From NCBI GenBank assembly GCA_000597885.1, contig CP004371.1, positions 1,938,501 through 2,002,500 of the forward strand: a DNA stretch of 64,000 nt, written 5' to 3'. This document shows positions 7,772 to 16,682 of this stretch, one piece after another. The notes under the pieces are model-generated. The model was given only the letters and a program-made list of their open reading frames with translations, made no database searches and had not been told where the DNA came from. Position 1 is the first letter of the stretch. Each line of letters opens with the position of its first letter. This DNA comes from Flammeovirgaceae bacterium 311. Its GTDB lineage: Bacteria > Bacteroidota > Bacteroidia > Cytophagales > Cyclobacteriaceae. Both the position numbers and the translations under genes were made by a program.

Positions 7772-8854
7772 ATGAACATCCTATTTATAGTACCCTACCC
7801 AGAAGGAGAAGCACCCTCGCAACGTTTTCGTTTTGAGCAGTACTTTGGGGTTCTGAAAGAAGAAGGCCACCACTACACCGTGGCCTCTTTTATAGACCTG
7901 GATACCTGGAAAATTCTTTACAAATCCGGCAATGGAACAAAAAAAGCTTTGGGGATTGCCAGGGGATTCTGGAACAGGTTGCTGCTGCTCCCCAGCCTTG
8001 CCAAATACGAATGGGTATTCATACACCGTGAAGCAGCGCCGCTGGGGCCTCCCCTTTTTGAATGGCTGATCACGAAAGTGTTCAGAAAAAAGGTAATCTA
8101 TGATTTTGATGATGCCATCTGGCTGCCCAATACCTCTGAACAAAACAAGCTGGCTGCCGGCTTAAAATGGCACCACAAGGTGGCTTCCATCTGCCGCTGG
8201 AGCACCCGGGTGAGCTGCGGCAATGCCTATCTGGCAAATTGGGCGAGGCAGTACAACAGCCAGGTAGTGCTGAATCCCACCACCATCGATACAGTGCACC
8301 TGCACAACCGGCTGAAGGAGCACCGGGAAGGACCTGTTACCCTGGGCTGGACCGGTACCCACAGCACCGGGAAATACCTGAAGCCGCTTCAACCCCTGCT
8401 GAACAGGCTGGCGCAAAAATATCCCCTGGTAAATTTCCTGGTTATTTCCAACCAGGCACCCGAGCTGGAGGTACCCCGGCTGGAGTTTCGGAAGTGGCGT
8501 AAAGAAACAGAAGCCGAAGATTTGTTGCGTATGGACATCGGCCTCATGCCACTGACAGCCGATCAATGGTCGGAAGGTAAGTGTGGTTTTAAGGCACTGC
8601 AGTACATGGCTCTGGGAATACCTGCTGTGATTTCACCTGTCGGTGTAAACAACATCATCATTCAGCATGGAGAAAATGGTTTTTTAGCTGATACCCCTGA
8701 TGAGTGGGAAGCGTACCTTAGCCAGTTAATAGAGCAGGTTCAGCTGCGTAGTGGGATGGGGCTGTTAGCCCGAAATACAGTAGAAGAGGCTTTTTCAGTT
8801 TCTGCCAACCGTACCACTTTTCTGCGCCTTTTTACCAGCACACGCTTGCCATGA
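7772..8854 (+). CDS. GT4-like glycosyltransferase
   Basis: 360 aa, a probable cytoplasmic GT-B fold glycosyltransferase. The N-terminus MNILFIVPYP is a typical first beta strand of the acceptor domain, DFDDAIW at residues 111-117 is characteristic of this subgroup, and the C-terminal donor-site segment includes GKCGFKALQYMALGIP (269-284) and a helix ending like GT4 proteins (ARNTVEEAFS). The usual E-x7-E is altered, with Lys and Cys around GKCGFK, which is common in this subgroup. Substrates are unknown; neighbours suggest surface glycan synthesis. Its last 115 bp overlap the 3' end of the opposing membrane-protein gene. Confidence 0.85.
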   Translation: MNILFIVPYPEGEAPSQRFRFEQYFGVLKEEGHHYTVASFIDLDTWKILYKSGNGTKKALGIARGFWNRLLLLPSLAKYEWVFIHREAAPLGPPLFEWLITKVFRKKVIYDFDDAIWLPNTSEQNKLAAGLKWHHKVASICRWSTRVSCGNAYLANWARQYNSQVVLNPTTIDTVHLHNRLKEHREGPVTLGWTGTHSTGKYLKPLQPLLNRLAQKYPLVNFLVISNQAPELEVPRLEFRKWRKETEAEDLLRMDIGLMPLTADQWSEGKCGFKALQYMALGIPAVISPVGVNNIIIQHGENGFLADTPDEWEAYLSQLIEQVQLRSGMGLLARNTVEEAFSVSANRTTFLRLFTSTRLP

Positions 8855-10152
8855 GGCTTTAGCAGCACAAGCAGGGCAATCAGGTAAAAAGGAAGCATCG
8901 GAATTTTGTACCGCACCAGTGAGCCGAAATTATAAGTGGAAACCCCAACGGCAAAGGAAAAAGCAATGGCAAAAATAAGGCAAAAAAGCACGGTAGGATC
9001 GTCTTTTATGCCCCTGAAGAAACCATACAATCCTCTTTTATACACCACGTACAGGGTGAACAATAGGAGGAAAAGACTTTCCAGCGCAGACAACAGCATC
9101 ACCACGTTCTTTACCTCCCAAACATAGGGCCTGAACAGGGTAACATTGATGGCAGGCAGGGCCTTGCGTATCATACCGGCTGTACTATAATCAAAGTCGC
9201 CAAGCGTATATACCGACCCTCCCTGCTGTTCACTCACATAGGTGAGCCACCTGGCGGTTGCTTCAGCGGTGTAGGATATACGGTCTAAAGAATAGCGGTG
9301 ATTACCTTCGCCAATCTTTTGGGTACCATAAAAGCCCAGAACCCCTGCCAGCAGCATTAAAACCGGCGTTACAACATAGCGTACAAATGTATTTTTAATA
9401 TTTTTTGAATATTGTAGAAACACCCAGAGCACCAGGGCTGGAAACAAGCTGATGATGATGTATATTTTAATCATATATACCACATAGAAAGAGATCAGCA
9501 ACATGATCACCAATGGAAATGACATTTTTCTTTCTATGAACAGCTGGTGTACGCAATAAACCGCCCAACCCACTGCGCCAAGTGTAACCGTGTCCTTAAG
9601 ATAGCCGGAGCCCCAGAAAAAAACCGAGGGAACAAAAAGGATTGAATAAGCCAGGTATTTGTTGAGGTGTGGGTACAACCTGTAAAAGGTACGATACAAA
9701 TTCCAAAGCCCGCTATAGCTTACGCTGGCAAATATGCAGGCAATAACCGTGTAGGTATTAAAGGTAAAAAGAGAAACAACTGCAGCAAGCTTTATGACAA
9801 AATAGGATGATGCATCATAAAAAAATGCAATTCTGGAAGCATAAGCATATAATTCCGCTGTTTCCGGATCGTACCGCTCTGTTGCAAACAGCAGTTTTAC
9901 CCCCAGCACAGGGCTTTCCATAAAAGCCTGATAGATCCTGGTGGAATCTTTATAAAAGTTAAAGGTATCACCACCGCTATAGTAGAACTGGTACACCAGC
10001 CCCACAGCAATAGCCCCAATGATCTTAACTGTATAACCCGGAATAAAATGTTTAGCCGTATGCTTATTGGTAACCCTGGGCTTTATGTAATAAGCCAGGC
10101 CATAGAAAACAAGCAGGTACAGGGGTGTTAGTATAAGATCAATCCAGGTCAT
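8740..10152 (-). CDS. polytopic membrane protein, possible polysaccharide polymerase
   Basis: 470 aa with about ten to eleven hydrophobic segments, a short cytoplasmic N-terminus and a basic C-terminal tail (GKRVLVKRRRK). I do not recognise a named family. The loop motifs YSGGDTFNFY near residue 60 and FWGSGYLKDT near residue 180 look functional. Topology and position beside a glycosyltransferase fit an oligosaccharide-unit polymerase or a GT-C type enzyme, but this is inference. The last 38 codons are antisense to the glycosyltransferase 3' end. Because the membrane core ends before the overlap, the tail may be a read-through extension created by loss of an earlier stop. Confidence 0.7.
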   Translation of the reverse strand: MTWIDLILTPLYLLVFYGLAYYIKPRVTNKHTAKHFIPGYTVKIIGAIAVGLVYQFYYSGGDTFNFYKDSTRIYQAFMESPVLGVKLLFATERYDPETAELYAYASRIAFFYDASSYFVIKLAAVVSLFTFNTYTVIACIFASVSYSGLWNLYRTFYRLYPHLNKYLAYSILFVPSVFFWGSGYLKDTVTLGAVGWAVYCVHQLFIERKMSFPLVIMLLISFYVVYMIKIYIIISLFPALVLWVFLQYSKNIKNTFVRYVVTPVLMLLAGVLGFYGTQKIGEGNHRYSLDRISYTAEATARWLTYVSEQQGGSVYTLGDFDYSTAGMIRKALPAINVTLFRPYVWEVKNVVMLLSALESLFLLLFTLYVVYKRGLYGFFRGIKDDPTVLFCLIFAIAFSFAVGVSTYNFGSLVRYKIPMLPFYLIALLVLLKPHGKRVLVKRRRKVVRLAETEKASSTVFRANSPIPLRS

Positions 10153-10237
10153 GTGCTAGGGCTTATGCTTAAGCTATAGATGTAGAATGATGCAAGCACA
10201 ATCCTTACAGATAGCATCAGGAGCAAACTTATAGAAT

Positions 10238-11437
10238 TTACATCTCTTTTAACCGCTCCCTTGCCTTGGAATGTGCGGAGTGGCTGCGGCTGCCGTATTT
10301 TTTTACTTCTTTGTAGTAGCGCTTGGCCTGGCGCTCGTCGCCGTCTTCCTTGGCCATGTCGCCCAGGGCCAGGAGGCTGTAGAGCAGGTAGCCGGAGTCG
10401 AGGTCGTTGGTGCTTTTGGCAAACTCGATGACGCGTACAAAGTACTTGCGGGCATCGTTGTGCTTGTTGAGCACATCGTACATCTGGCCCAGGTAAAAGG
10501 CAGCATAGCGTCCGCTGATGGACTCGTAGCCGGGCATCTGGTTATCGATCTTGTCCAGGATGCTTTTGGAGGTCTCTTCCAGCTTGGTGTACTGGCCCGT
10601 GGTATAGAGCATGCGGGCGTAGTAGCGGTGGAAATAGGGGTTATCGGGATAGGTCCTGTGCAGGTATTCCGACAGGCGCAGGGCCTCGTAGGGTTTGTTC
10701 TCGTCCAGGGCCAGGATGCGCATCAGGAAATACTGGGCCTCGGTACGGGTGTAGAAAGCGTTGTTGGCTACCTCCTTGAGCTGCTGCATCCCCAGGGATT
10801 TGTCGCCACTGGGCATGAACATCAGCACAGGCTTCAGCAGGGGGTAGTTTTCTGGTACCCACTCGGCATAGTAGTTATAAAGGGCATCGCCAAAGAGAAA
10901 CTCCGAGCCAAGCGCTTTTTTCTCCCCTTTCATGTCCAGGTATTCCAGTGATTTTTTGCCGGAAGAAGCAGCTTTGCGCCAGCTTTTGCGCTCTGAATGC
11001 AGGCGGCTTTTAAAGGCCCAGGCACCGGAGAGGAAAAACTTGGCTTCTGCATTCGACTCGTCTGCACTTAGCATACGCTCGGCAAGGTAGATGGTGCTGT
11101 CCATGTACTGGGTGAAGCGCTCATCGTAACGCTCGTTCTCTACATTGGGCATAATTTTCCACCACTGGCTAAGGCCCATCAGGAAGTAGGGCAGCGGGTG
11201 GGTGGGGTATTTTTGCTTGATCCAGCGAAACTGCTGCTCGGCTTTTGCAAATTTAAAATTGTACATCTGGTTGATGGCATCGGCGGTTTCCATCTGGAGG
11301 GTCATGTCCATCAGGAGCAGCTTTTGCTCATCTGCAGATAACTCCGGCGCCTCTACCAATTGGGTATCAGTGGAGGCCGTCTGCCCATAAGCAGCCAGGT
11401 TCAGGAAGACCAACAGTAAGAGAATGAGGTGTTTCAT
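10238..11437 (-). CDS. secreted TPR-repeat protein
   Basis: 399 aa from the ATG at 11437, which is followed by a clear signal peptide (MKHLILLLLVFLNLAAYGQ). A frame starting at 11464 adds nine polar residues that would spoil the signal, so the inner start is preferred. The body is alpha-helical with tetratricopeptide-like helix pairs, such as the final repeat LLALGDMAKEDGDERQAKRYY. Likely periplasmic or outer-membrane-associated and used for protein contacts; no enzyme motif is seen. It is separated by 85 bp from the membrane-protein gene downstream and could be co-transcribed with it. Confidence 0.85.
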   Translation of the reverse strand: MKHLILLLLVFLNLAAYGQTASTDTQLVEAPELSADEQKLLLMDMTLQMETADAINQMYNFKFAKAEQQFRWIKQKYPTHPLPYFLMGLSQWWKIMPNVENERYDERFTQYMDSTIYLAERMLSADESNAEAKFFLSGAWAFKSRLHSERKSWRKAASSGKKSLEYLDMKGEKKALGSEFLFGDALYNYYAEWVPENYPLLKPVLMFMPSGDKSLGMQQLKEVANNAFYTRTEAQYFLMRILALDENKPYEALRLSEYLHRTYPDNPYFHRYYARMLYTTGQYTKLEETSKSILDKIDNQMPGYESISGRYAAFYLGQMYDVLNKHNDARKYFVRVIEFAKSTNDLDSGYLLYSLLALGDMAKEDGDERQAKRYYKEVKKYGSRSHSAHSKARERLKEM

Positions 11438-11597
11438 AGTGGAGTTATCGCAAATACCGTGCACAATGTAATTATAATCAAAAAAGGCCTAGACTAGTTC
11501 TCCTATGTGATATTTACTGTGTTTTTATATGATTTCGCATGAACCTTTTAGAGGGTAGTTAGATGATCCTCGTAGAAAGCCTGCTACTCCAAACGAT

Positions 11598-11818
11598 AAT
11601 CCCCTCCCGGGAGGGGCTGGGGTGGGTGGGTTGCCGAAGCGGTTGGTTGTTGTCGCAATGTTGAGCGGTGATAACAATGATGATTCAGATCTTCTATATT
11701 GAATGCTTATGATTAATATAGTTTAAACACACTCCTTCCGGCACTAAAATCCCACCGCTACGGCAACCAACCTACAAGTATGCAACCCACCCACCCCTAC
11801 CCCTCCAGGGAGGGGAAT
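11598..11818. repeat. paired inverted repeat (REPIN-like, family C)
   Basis: Left arm 11598-11634 starts AATCCCCTCCCGGGAGGGGC and continues TGGGGTGGGTGGGTTGC. The right arm at 11782-11818 is its near-complement. Inner flanks also pair (TTGCCGAAGCGG with CCGCTACGGCAA). Spacer about 147 bases. The core CCCCTCCCGGGAGGGG is palindromic. Confidence 0.85.
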
Positions 11819-11891
11819 ATCGTACCAGTTGGTAATTTTCAGTTTTTCAATAGTCGCCGCTGAAGTGGCTGAAACATAAATTGTCATCTTA

Positions 11892-12006
11892 GGCGTACCC
11901 CGGGTTGAAACCCGGGGCTAACTAGTAGCGCAGTAATTATCTATTTTTAATTGTATGATTCTATAGAGACCTTTTATTTAGCCCCGGGTTTCAACCCGGG
12001 GTACCC
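11892..12006. repeat. paired inverted palindromes (REPIN-like, family A)
   Basis: Left arm GGCGTACCCCGGGTTGAAAC then CCGGGGCTAA; right arm is the complement, ending GGGGTACCC at 12006. Compared with the 7637-7754 copy, the palindrome core has changed from GGACTGAAGTCC to GGGTTGAAACCC in both arms, preserving pairing. With the family C element it forms two REPIN-like units in a row upstream of the DUF2723 gene. Confidence 0.88.
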
Positions 12007-12068
12007 TTGCATTTATCCCCACCCCCCACGAACCAAAAAAAACAATTACTTTTTCTGAATAAATAGAA

Positions 12069-12076
12069 TATTTTTG
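12069..12076 (+). promoter_or_regulatory. putative -7 box for the DUF2723 gene
   Basis: TATTTTTG matches TAnnTTTG. It lies 156 bp before the ATG at 12233, so the leader would be about 150 nt. Confidence 0.5.
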
Positions 12077-12232
12077 CAGCGGGTTGTACAAGCCTTTAAC
12101 ATTAATTAACGAATTCAGTAACGGCAAGAGGCATAGGAAGCGCTATCTTCACCGTTCTTTAGCCATTGATCATCCATTACTGCCGGGATACAGCTTCCCG
12201 GAAGTTCCTGCAGGGCAGGTAAAAATTAAAAT

Positions 12233-15202
12233 ATGCAGCAGTTTAAGCGTTTGAATGATTTGGTTGGCTGGGGGATCTTTCTCCTGGCTTTGGTGGTATA
12301 TGGCCTTACCGTAGAACCTACCGCCAGTTACTGGGATGTAGGGGAATTTATTGCCGCTTCCTACAAGCTGGAAGTGCCCCACCCTCCCGGAGCGCCTTTC
12401 TTTCTCCTGATTGGCCGGATGTTCTCGCTCTTTGCCCCTGATGTTGAATCAGTAGCCGTTTTCGTGAACTGGGTCAGTGTGATCAGCAGCGCCTTTACCA
12501 TTATGTTCCTCTACTGGAGCATTGTGTTACTGGCCCGCAAAATGGTGAATGCGCCCCTGGGTGCCGAAACCTCCCGCCAGTCGGTGCTGATGATCGGCAG
12601 CGGTATTATCGGTGCACTTGCTTATACTTTTTCTGATTCTTTCTGGTTTTCGGCAGTAGAGGCCGAGGTATATGCCATGTCGTCTTTCTTCATGGCCATT
12701 GTGGTATGGGCCATGCTTAAGTGGGAGCTGCTGGACGATCCGCGCCTCTCGAACCGCTGGCTGATCCTGATCGCCTACATCATGGGCCTCTCCATCGGTG
12801 TCCACCTGCTGAACCTGGTGGCAGTGCCGGCCCTCGCGCTCATTTACTACCATAAGCGCTATGCCAAATACACCATGGTGGGGGTGCTGCTGGCCATGTT
12901 TATCGGTCTGGTGATTGTGGGCGTGGTGATGGTGGGTATTATTCCCGGCCTGCCGTCCATTGCCGGCTCTTTCGAGATCTTCTTTGTGAACAGCCTGGGC
13001 ATGCCTTTTGGCTCCGGAGCTATTTTCTTTGTGCTCCTGTTCCTGGGTCTGGTGATATTTGGTGTGATGTGGAGCGAGCGCAAAAAAATGGTAGGCCTGA
13101 ATACAGCCCTGCTGGCGCTGGTGTTTATCCTGATTGGCTACTCCAGCTATACGCTGGTGGTGATCCGGAGTAACTTTAACCCGCCCATCGACGAGAACAA
13201 TCCTGAAAACCTGATTGCCTTTGTGTCTTACCTGAAAAGGGAGCAATATGGCGATCGTCCGCTCCTGTATGGCCAGTATTTTGATGCAGAGCTGGAGCGC
13301 TACGACCGCGGCGATCCTGTTTACCGGAAGGGAGCTGATAAATATGAAATTGCCAGCTATAAGCCTGTACCGGTCTATGGCCAGAATACACGGATGACGA
13401 TCCTGCCGCGTGCCTACAGCACCTCTCCGCAGCATCAGCAGCTATACCGGCAGCGCATGGGCCTGCAGCCGCACGAAAAACCCGGCTTTGGCGATAACCT
13501 TGCCTATATGTTCGATTACCAGATGGGGCATATGTACTGGCGCTACTTCCTCTGGAATTTTGTAGGCCGCCAGGGCGATTATAAAGATGCCGGGGTGCTC
13601 ACTCCTTTCAACAGCAGCACCGAGAACATGCCCGAGCACCTGGCAAATAACGAAGCCCGGAACAACTTCTGGATGCTTCCGCTGATTTTAGGAGTCCTGG
13701 GCGCTTTTTACCACTTCTCCAGGGATAAAAGGGGATTTGGATTTGTGTTGCTCTTATTCTTCCTCTCCGGGCTGGCGCTGATCCTCTACCTGAACTCCCC
13801 TCCTATTGAACCGCGTGAGCGTGACTATATTTATGTGGGATCGTTCTATGCCTTCGCCATGTGGATTGGCTTTGGCGTGATGGCCATTGCAGAGCTGTTC
13901 GAAAAAGCCTTTAAGAAGAATCAGATTGCCGCTCCGGCACTGGCAACGGGCCTTTGCCTGCTGGTGCCCGGCATTATGGCGGCAGAGGGCTGGGACGACC
14001 ACGACCGCTCCGACCGCTACTTCTCGGTAGATTCTGCCAAGAACTTCCTGGCTTCGCTGGCACCTAACGCCATTCTCTTTACCGGGGGTGATAACGATAC
14101 TTTCCCGCTCTGGTACGCCCAGGAGGTAGAAGGCTACAGAACAGATGTTCGGGTCATCGTACTTACCTACTTCAACACCGACTGGTACATCGACCAGATG
14201 AAGATGAAGATGAATGAATCCGAACCGCTGCCCATCAGCCTAAGCAAGGAAAACTACAAGCAGGGTGGCCTGAACGATGTGGTGTATTTCTATGAGAATA
14301 AAAACCTGAAGGGTGCCCTGCCGCTGGAGCAGTATATCAAGCTGGTGCGCGACGGCCACCCGGCCATCCGCCTGGCAACGCCCTCAGACGAGGTGAATAC
14401 CATTCCTTCGCGTACGCTCTCGCTGAACATTGACCGCCAGAAGCTGCTCGGCCAGGGCATTATTCCGGCAGACAAAGAAGAGCTGCTGGTGGATAAGATG
14501 GAGTTTAAGATGACCGGCAATGCCCTGGAGAAAAAAGACCTGATGCTGCTAGACCTGCTGGTGACCAACAACTGGGAGCGCCCCGTTTACTTCAACAACA
14601 CTTCGCTGCAGAGCATCAGCTTTGACCTGTCGGAGTATGTGGTACACGAAGGCACCACCTACCGCCTGCTGCCCATCCGCAACCCGAACCCGCAGTCTGA
14701 AATGGTGAATACGGATGTGATGTACAACAACATGATGAATGAGTTCTTCTGGCGTGAGCTGGATAACGAAGAGGTATATTATACCGAAGACTACCGTAAT
14801 TTCGTGCTGAACCACCGCGCCTCCTTCAATACCCTGGCCGGAGCGCTGCTGGACGAAGGCCGAAATGAAATGGCCCTGAAAGCCCTGCACAAGAGCCTGG
14901 AAGTAATGCCCGACAGGGCTATTCCATACGACTATGCCACCGCCCTCACCGTGCAGCTGCTGCTGGAGGCCGGTGATGTAGAGCGTGCCGTAGAAATTGG
15001 TGATATTATGGCGCAGCGGGCCGATAAATTCCTTACCTACCTGGAGCAGACTAACAAGGACATTGGCAATCAGCGCCAGATCAACCTGGTAATCCTGAAC
15101 CAGCTCTCAAGAGCCATGGCCGGCGCCGGCAGAGAAGCCGAAGCCCAGCGCTATCAGCAGCTCCTGGGCAAACACTACCAGCTGATGCAGATGGGGAGGT
15201 AG
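12233..15202 (+). CDS. DUF2723 (GT117-type) membrane protein with C-terminal helical repeats
   Basis: 989 aa. DUF2723 proteins are large polytopic membrane proteins frequent in Bacteroidota, assigned to the GT-C type family GT117 and proposed to act in protein O-glycosylation. The N-terminal signature is visible: WDVGEF at residues 34-39 and HPPGAPFF at 50-57, with an acidic residue in the first loop as in GT-C enzymes. About a dozen membrane segments occupy residues 1 to about 560, then a soluble region with TGGDNDTFPLWYAQE, and TPR-like helices near the C-terminus. Monocistronic: promoter box upstream and a strong terminator just downstream. The exact substrate is not shown by the sequence. 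Confidence 0.93.
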   Translation: MQQFKRLNDLVGWGIFLLALVVYGLTVEPTASYWDVGEFIAASYKLEVPHPPGAPFFLLIGRMFSLFAPDVESVAVFVNWVSVISSAFTIMFLYWSIVLLARKMVNAPLGAETSRQSVLMIGSGIIGALAYTFSDSFWFSAVEAEVYAMSSFFMAIVVWAMLKWELLDDPRLSNRWLILIAYIMGLSIGVHLLNLVAVPALALIYYHKRYAKYTMVGVLLAMFIGLVIVGVVMVGIIPGLPSIAGSFEIFFVNSLGMPFGSGAIFFVLLFLGLVIFGVMWSERKKMVGLNTALLALVFILIGYSSYTLVVIRSNFNPPIDENNPENLIAFVSYLKREQYGDRPLLYGQYFDAELERYDRGDPVYRKGADKYEIASYKPVPVYGQNTRMTILPRAYSTSPQHQQLYRQRMGLQPHEKPGFGDNLAYMFDYQMGHMYWRYFLWNFVGRQGDYKDAGVLTPFNSSTENMPEHLANNEARNNFWMLPLILGVLGAFYHFSRDKRGFGFVLLLFFLSGLALILYLNSPPIEPRERDYIYVGSFYAFAMWIGFGVMAIAELFEKAFKKNQIAAPALATGLCLLVPGIMAAEGWDDHDRSDRYFSVDSAKNFLASLAPNAILFTGGDNDTFPLWYAQEVEGYRTDVRVIVLTYFNTDWYIDQMKMKMNESEPLPISLSKENYKQGGLNDVVYFYENKNLKGALPLEQYIKLVRDGHPAIRLATPSDEVNTIPSRTLSLNIDRQKLLGQGIIPADKEELLVDKMEFKMTGNALEKKDLMLLDLLVTNNWERPVYFNNTSLQSISFDLSEYVVHEGTTYRLLPIRNPNPQSEMVNTDVMYNNMMNEFFWRELDNEEVYYTEDYRNFVLNHRASFNTLAGALLDEGRNEMALKALHKSLEVMPDRAIPYDYATALTVQLLLEAGDVERAVEIGDIMAQRADKFLTYLEQTNKDIGNQRQINLVILNQLSRAMAGAGREAEAQRYQQLLGKHYQLMQMGR

Positions 15203-15237
15203 ATGGTGTTGTTGGAATATGTAGAATTGAAATAGAT

Positions 15238-15275
15238 AAAAACAGCCCCGGTGAATCTATCGGGGCTGTTTTTTT
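15238..15275 (+). terminator. terminator of the DUF2723 gene
   Basis: AAAAACAGCCCCG and CGGGGCTGTTTTTTT form a 13-bp stem around a 10-base loop, 35 bases past the stop, with a long T tract. Confidence 0.92.
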
Positions 15276-15365
15276 ATTTGATGGTGTTAAATGAAGATTG
15301 TTCCGTAGACCTAGGTGGTTAGCAAGCTACACCCCCACCTATACAACATTGTTTGTATCTAGTTT

Positions 15366-15570
15366 GCAGCGGCCCCTGTAGCGTCGATGCACGCATCGAC
15401 GTGGTGGCAGACAGGCAGTGCAGATCTGTTCTATTCAAGCAGTATTTGATAGCCAGTGATACTTTTTGCTGTATTTAGTGATAAGTTGATATCCTATGTT
15501 ATTCATTATTTCCTTATCTGCTGATTCTCTACCACGTCGATGCATGCATCGACGCTACAGAGGCCGCTGC
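15366..15570. repeat. paired inverted palindromes (REPIN-like, family B)
   Basis: Left unit starts GCAGCGGCCCCTGTAGCG (15366), with core GTCGATGCACGCATCGAC and end GTGGT (15405). Right unit at 15531-15570 is its complement, ending CGACGCTACAG then GGCCGCTGC. Total 205 bp with a spacer of about 125 bases. It lies between the convergent DUF2723 and methyltransferase genes. Same family as 26594-26706 and 6658-6687. Confidence 0.88.
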
Positions 15571-15696
15571 AGAATATATGCACCCATTGAAGACATTATC
15601 TTTTCGCTAAGAAAAGGCCCCTGGAAGAATTTTCTCATCGCCAGTGCTGAATGATAAACCTAACCTGACTTTAACTTAGGCTGATCAACCTTTCAC

Positions 15697-16467
15697 TCAT
15701 TTCACCCCCACCAGAAACAAATCCAGACTACTCTCCGGATCCTGGCTGATGAGGTAGTCTTCGTGGCTTAGCTCCTGTACCAGCCCCTGGTTTTGCTTGT
15801 TAAGCTTGTTGCGGTTCAGGCGGTTCATAATTTCGTAGGGTACCTTCAGGATACCCGAGGGCAGGCGGTGCTGCAGGTTTAAAATATCCCAGCGGGTAAT
15901 GCGGGCCACCGACTCCTTGTTTTGGGCATAATAGGTCATGACCTTTTCATTACCGCTGATCCCCAGCATCTCCACCTCTTTAAAAATGCTGGCCGATAGC
16001 CGGGTGAGCTCATCGGCCTTGTATTCCCGGATATGCCAGGGATTGCGGGTAAGGGTGAGGTCTATGTTGGGGGTGGTGAGATAGAGCTTTCCGCCGGGTT
16101 TGAGAATGCGGTGCAGCTCTTCTAGGAAAAGGGTATCATCTACAATGTGCTCGATTACCTGGAAACAAAGCACAACATCAAAAGTATTGTCGGCCAGGGG
16201 AATGGGCGGTATCAGGGTTTCAATGAACTCTACGTTTTTATAACCCTTTGCCCGTTTCTTGGCAATGGCCGTGCTTTTATCCAGGGCAATGTAGCGGCTG
16301 CTTTTTGGCGCCAGCAGTTCAATGCCCCGGCCGTCGCCACAGCCAATTTCTGCCACAACACCCCCTATCTTGTCCTCAACATACAAATAGGGCTTTAACA
16401 AACGTTGATGTATAGGGTTATCCGACTGTATGGTTTCTGAAGTAACTTCTGTTTTAAAAAGAGCCAT
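15697..16467 (-). CDS. class I SAM-dependent methyltransferase
   Basis: 256 aa soluble protein. SAM-binding motif I EIGCGDGRG is at residues 40-48, motif II acidic residue in IALDKST, and FDVVLCFQVIEHI gives the motif IV region of the Methyltransf_11-type fold; LKPGGKLYLTTPN is the usual post-motif strand. The C-terminal part lacks recognisable substrate-specific features. Substrate unknown; members of this subgroup often act on lipids, quinones or glycan intermediates. Divergent from the GWxTD gene across about 215 bp that contain an inverted repeat. Confidence 0.88.
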   Translation of the reverse strand: MALFKTEVTSETIQSDNPIHQRLLKPYLYVEDKIGGVVAEIGCGDGRGIELLAPKSSRYIALDKSTAIAKKRAKGYKNVEFIETLIPPIPLADNTFDVVLCFQVIEHIVDDTLFLEELHRILKPGGKLYLTTPNIDLTLTRNPWHIREYKADELTRLSASIFKEVEMLGISGNEKVMTYYAQNKESVARITRWDILNLQHRLPSGILKVPYEIMNRLNRNKLNKQNQGLVQELSHEDYLISQDPESSLDLFLVGVK

Positions 16468-16515
16468 GAGTACAATAAAGGTTAATCCTTTTTTCTTATT
16501 TTGAAATTTCTTGTA

Positions 16516-16560
16516 GCACAGGTGTAAACTTTACAACTTGTTGCAATTTACACCTTGTGC
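16516..16560. promoter_or_regulatory. inverted repeat in divergent promoter region
   Basis: GCACAGGTGTAAA (16516-16528) and TTTACACCTTGTGC (16547-16560) are inverted copies with one bulged base. Just downstream, TGTGC/GCACA motifs repeat several times up to about 16605. This could be an operator for one or both divergent genes, or part of a leader hairpin. Confidence 0.4.
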
Positions 16561-16682
16561 CGTACGTGCACAATGTGCCATATATGCACCTGTGTGGTAT
16601 GTGCGCTAAGGTACGGGATAATTTTTGATCAGTAAACAAAGCTTTTGTGGCTGGCTGCAAACGCCAGGCCCTCTTTTTCAAT

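Noticed and set aside
12527-13435. 302-codon minus-strand frame
   Set aside because: Fully antisense inside the DUF2723 gene, His/Gln-rich low-quality sequence without any known motif.
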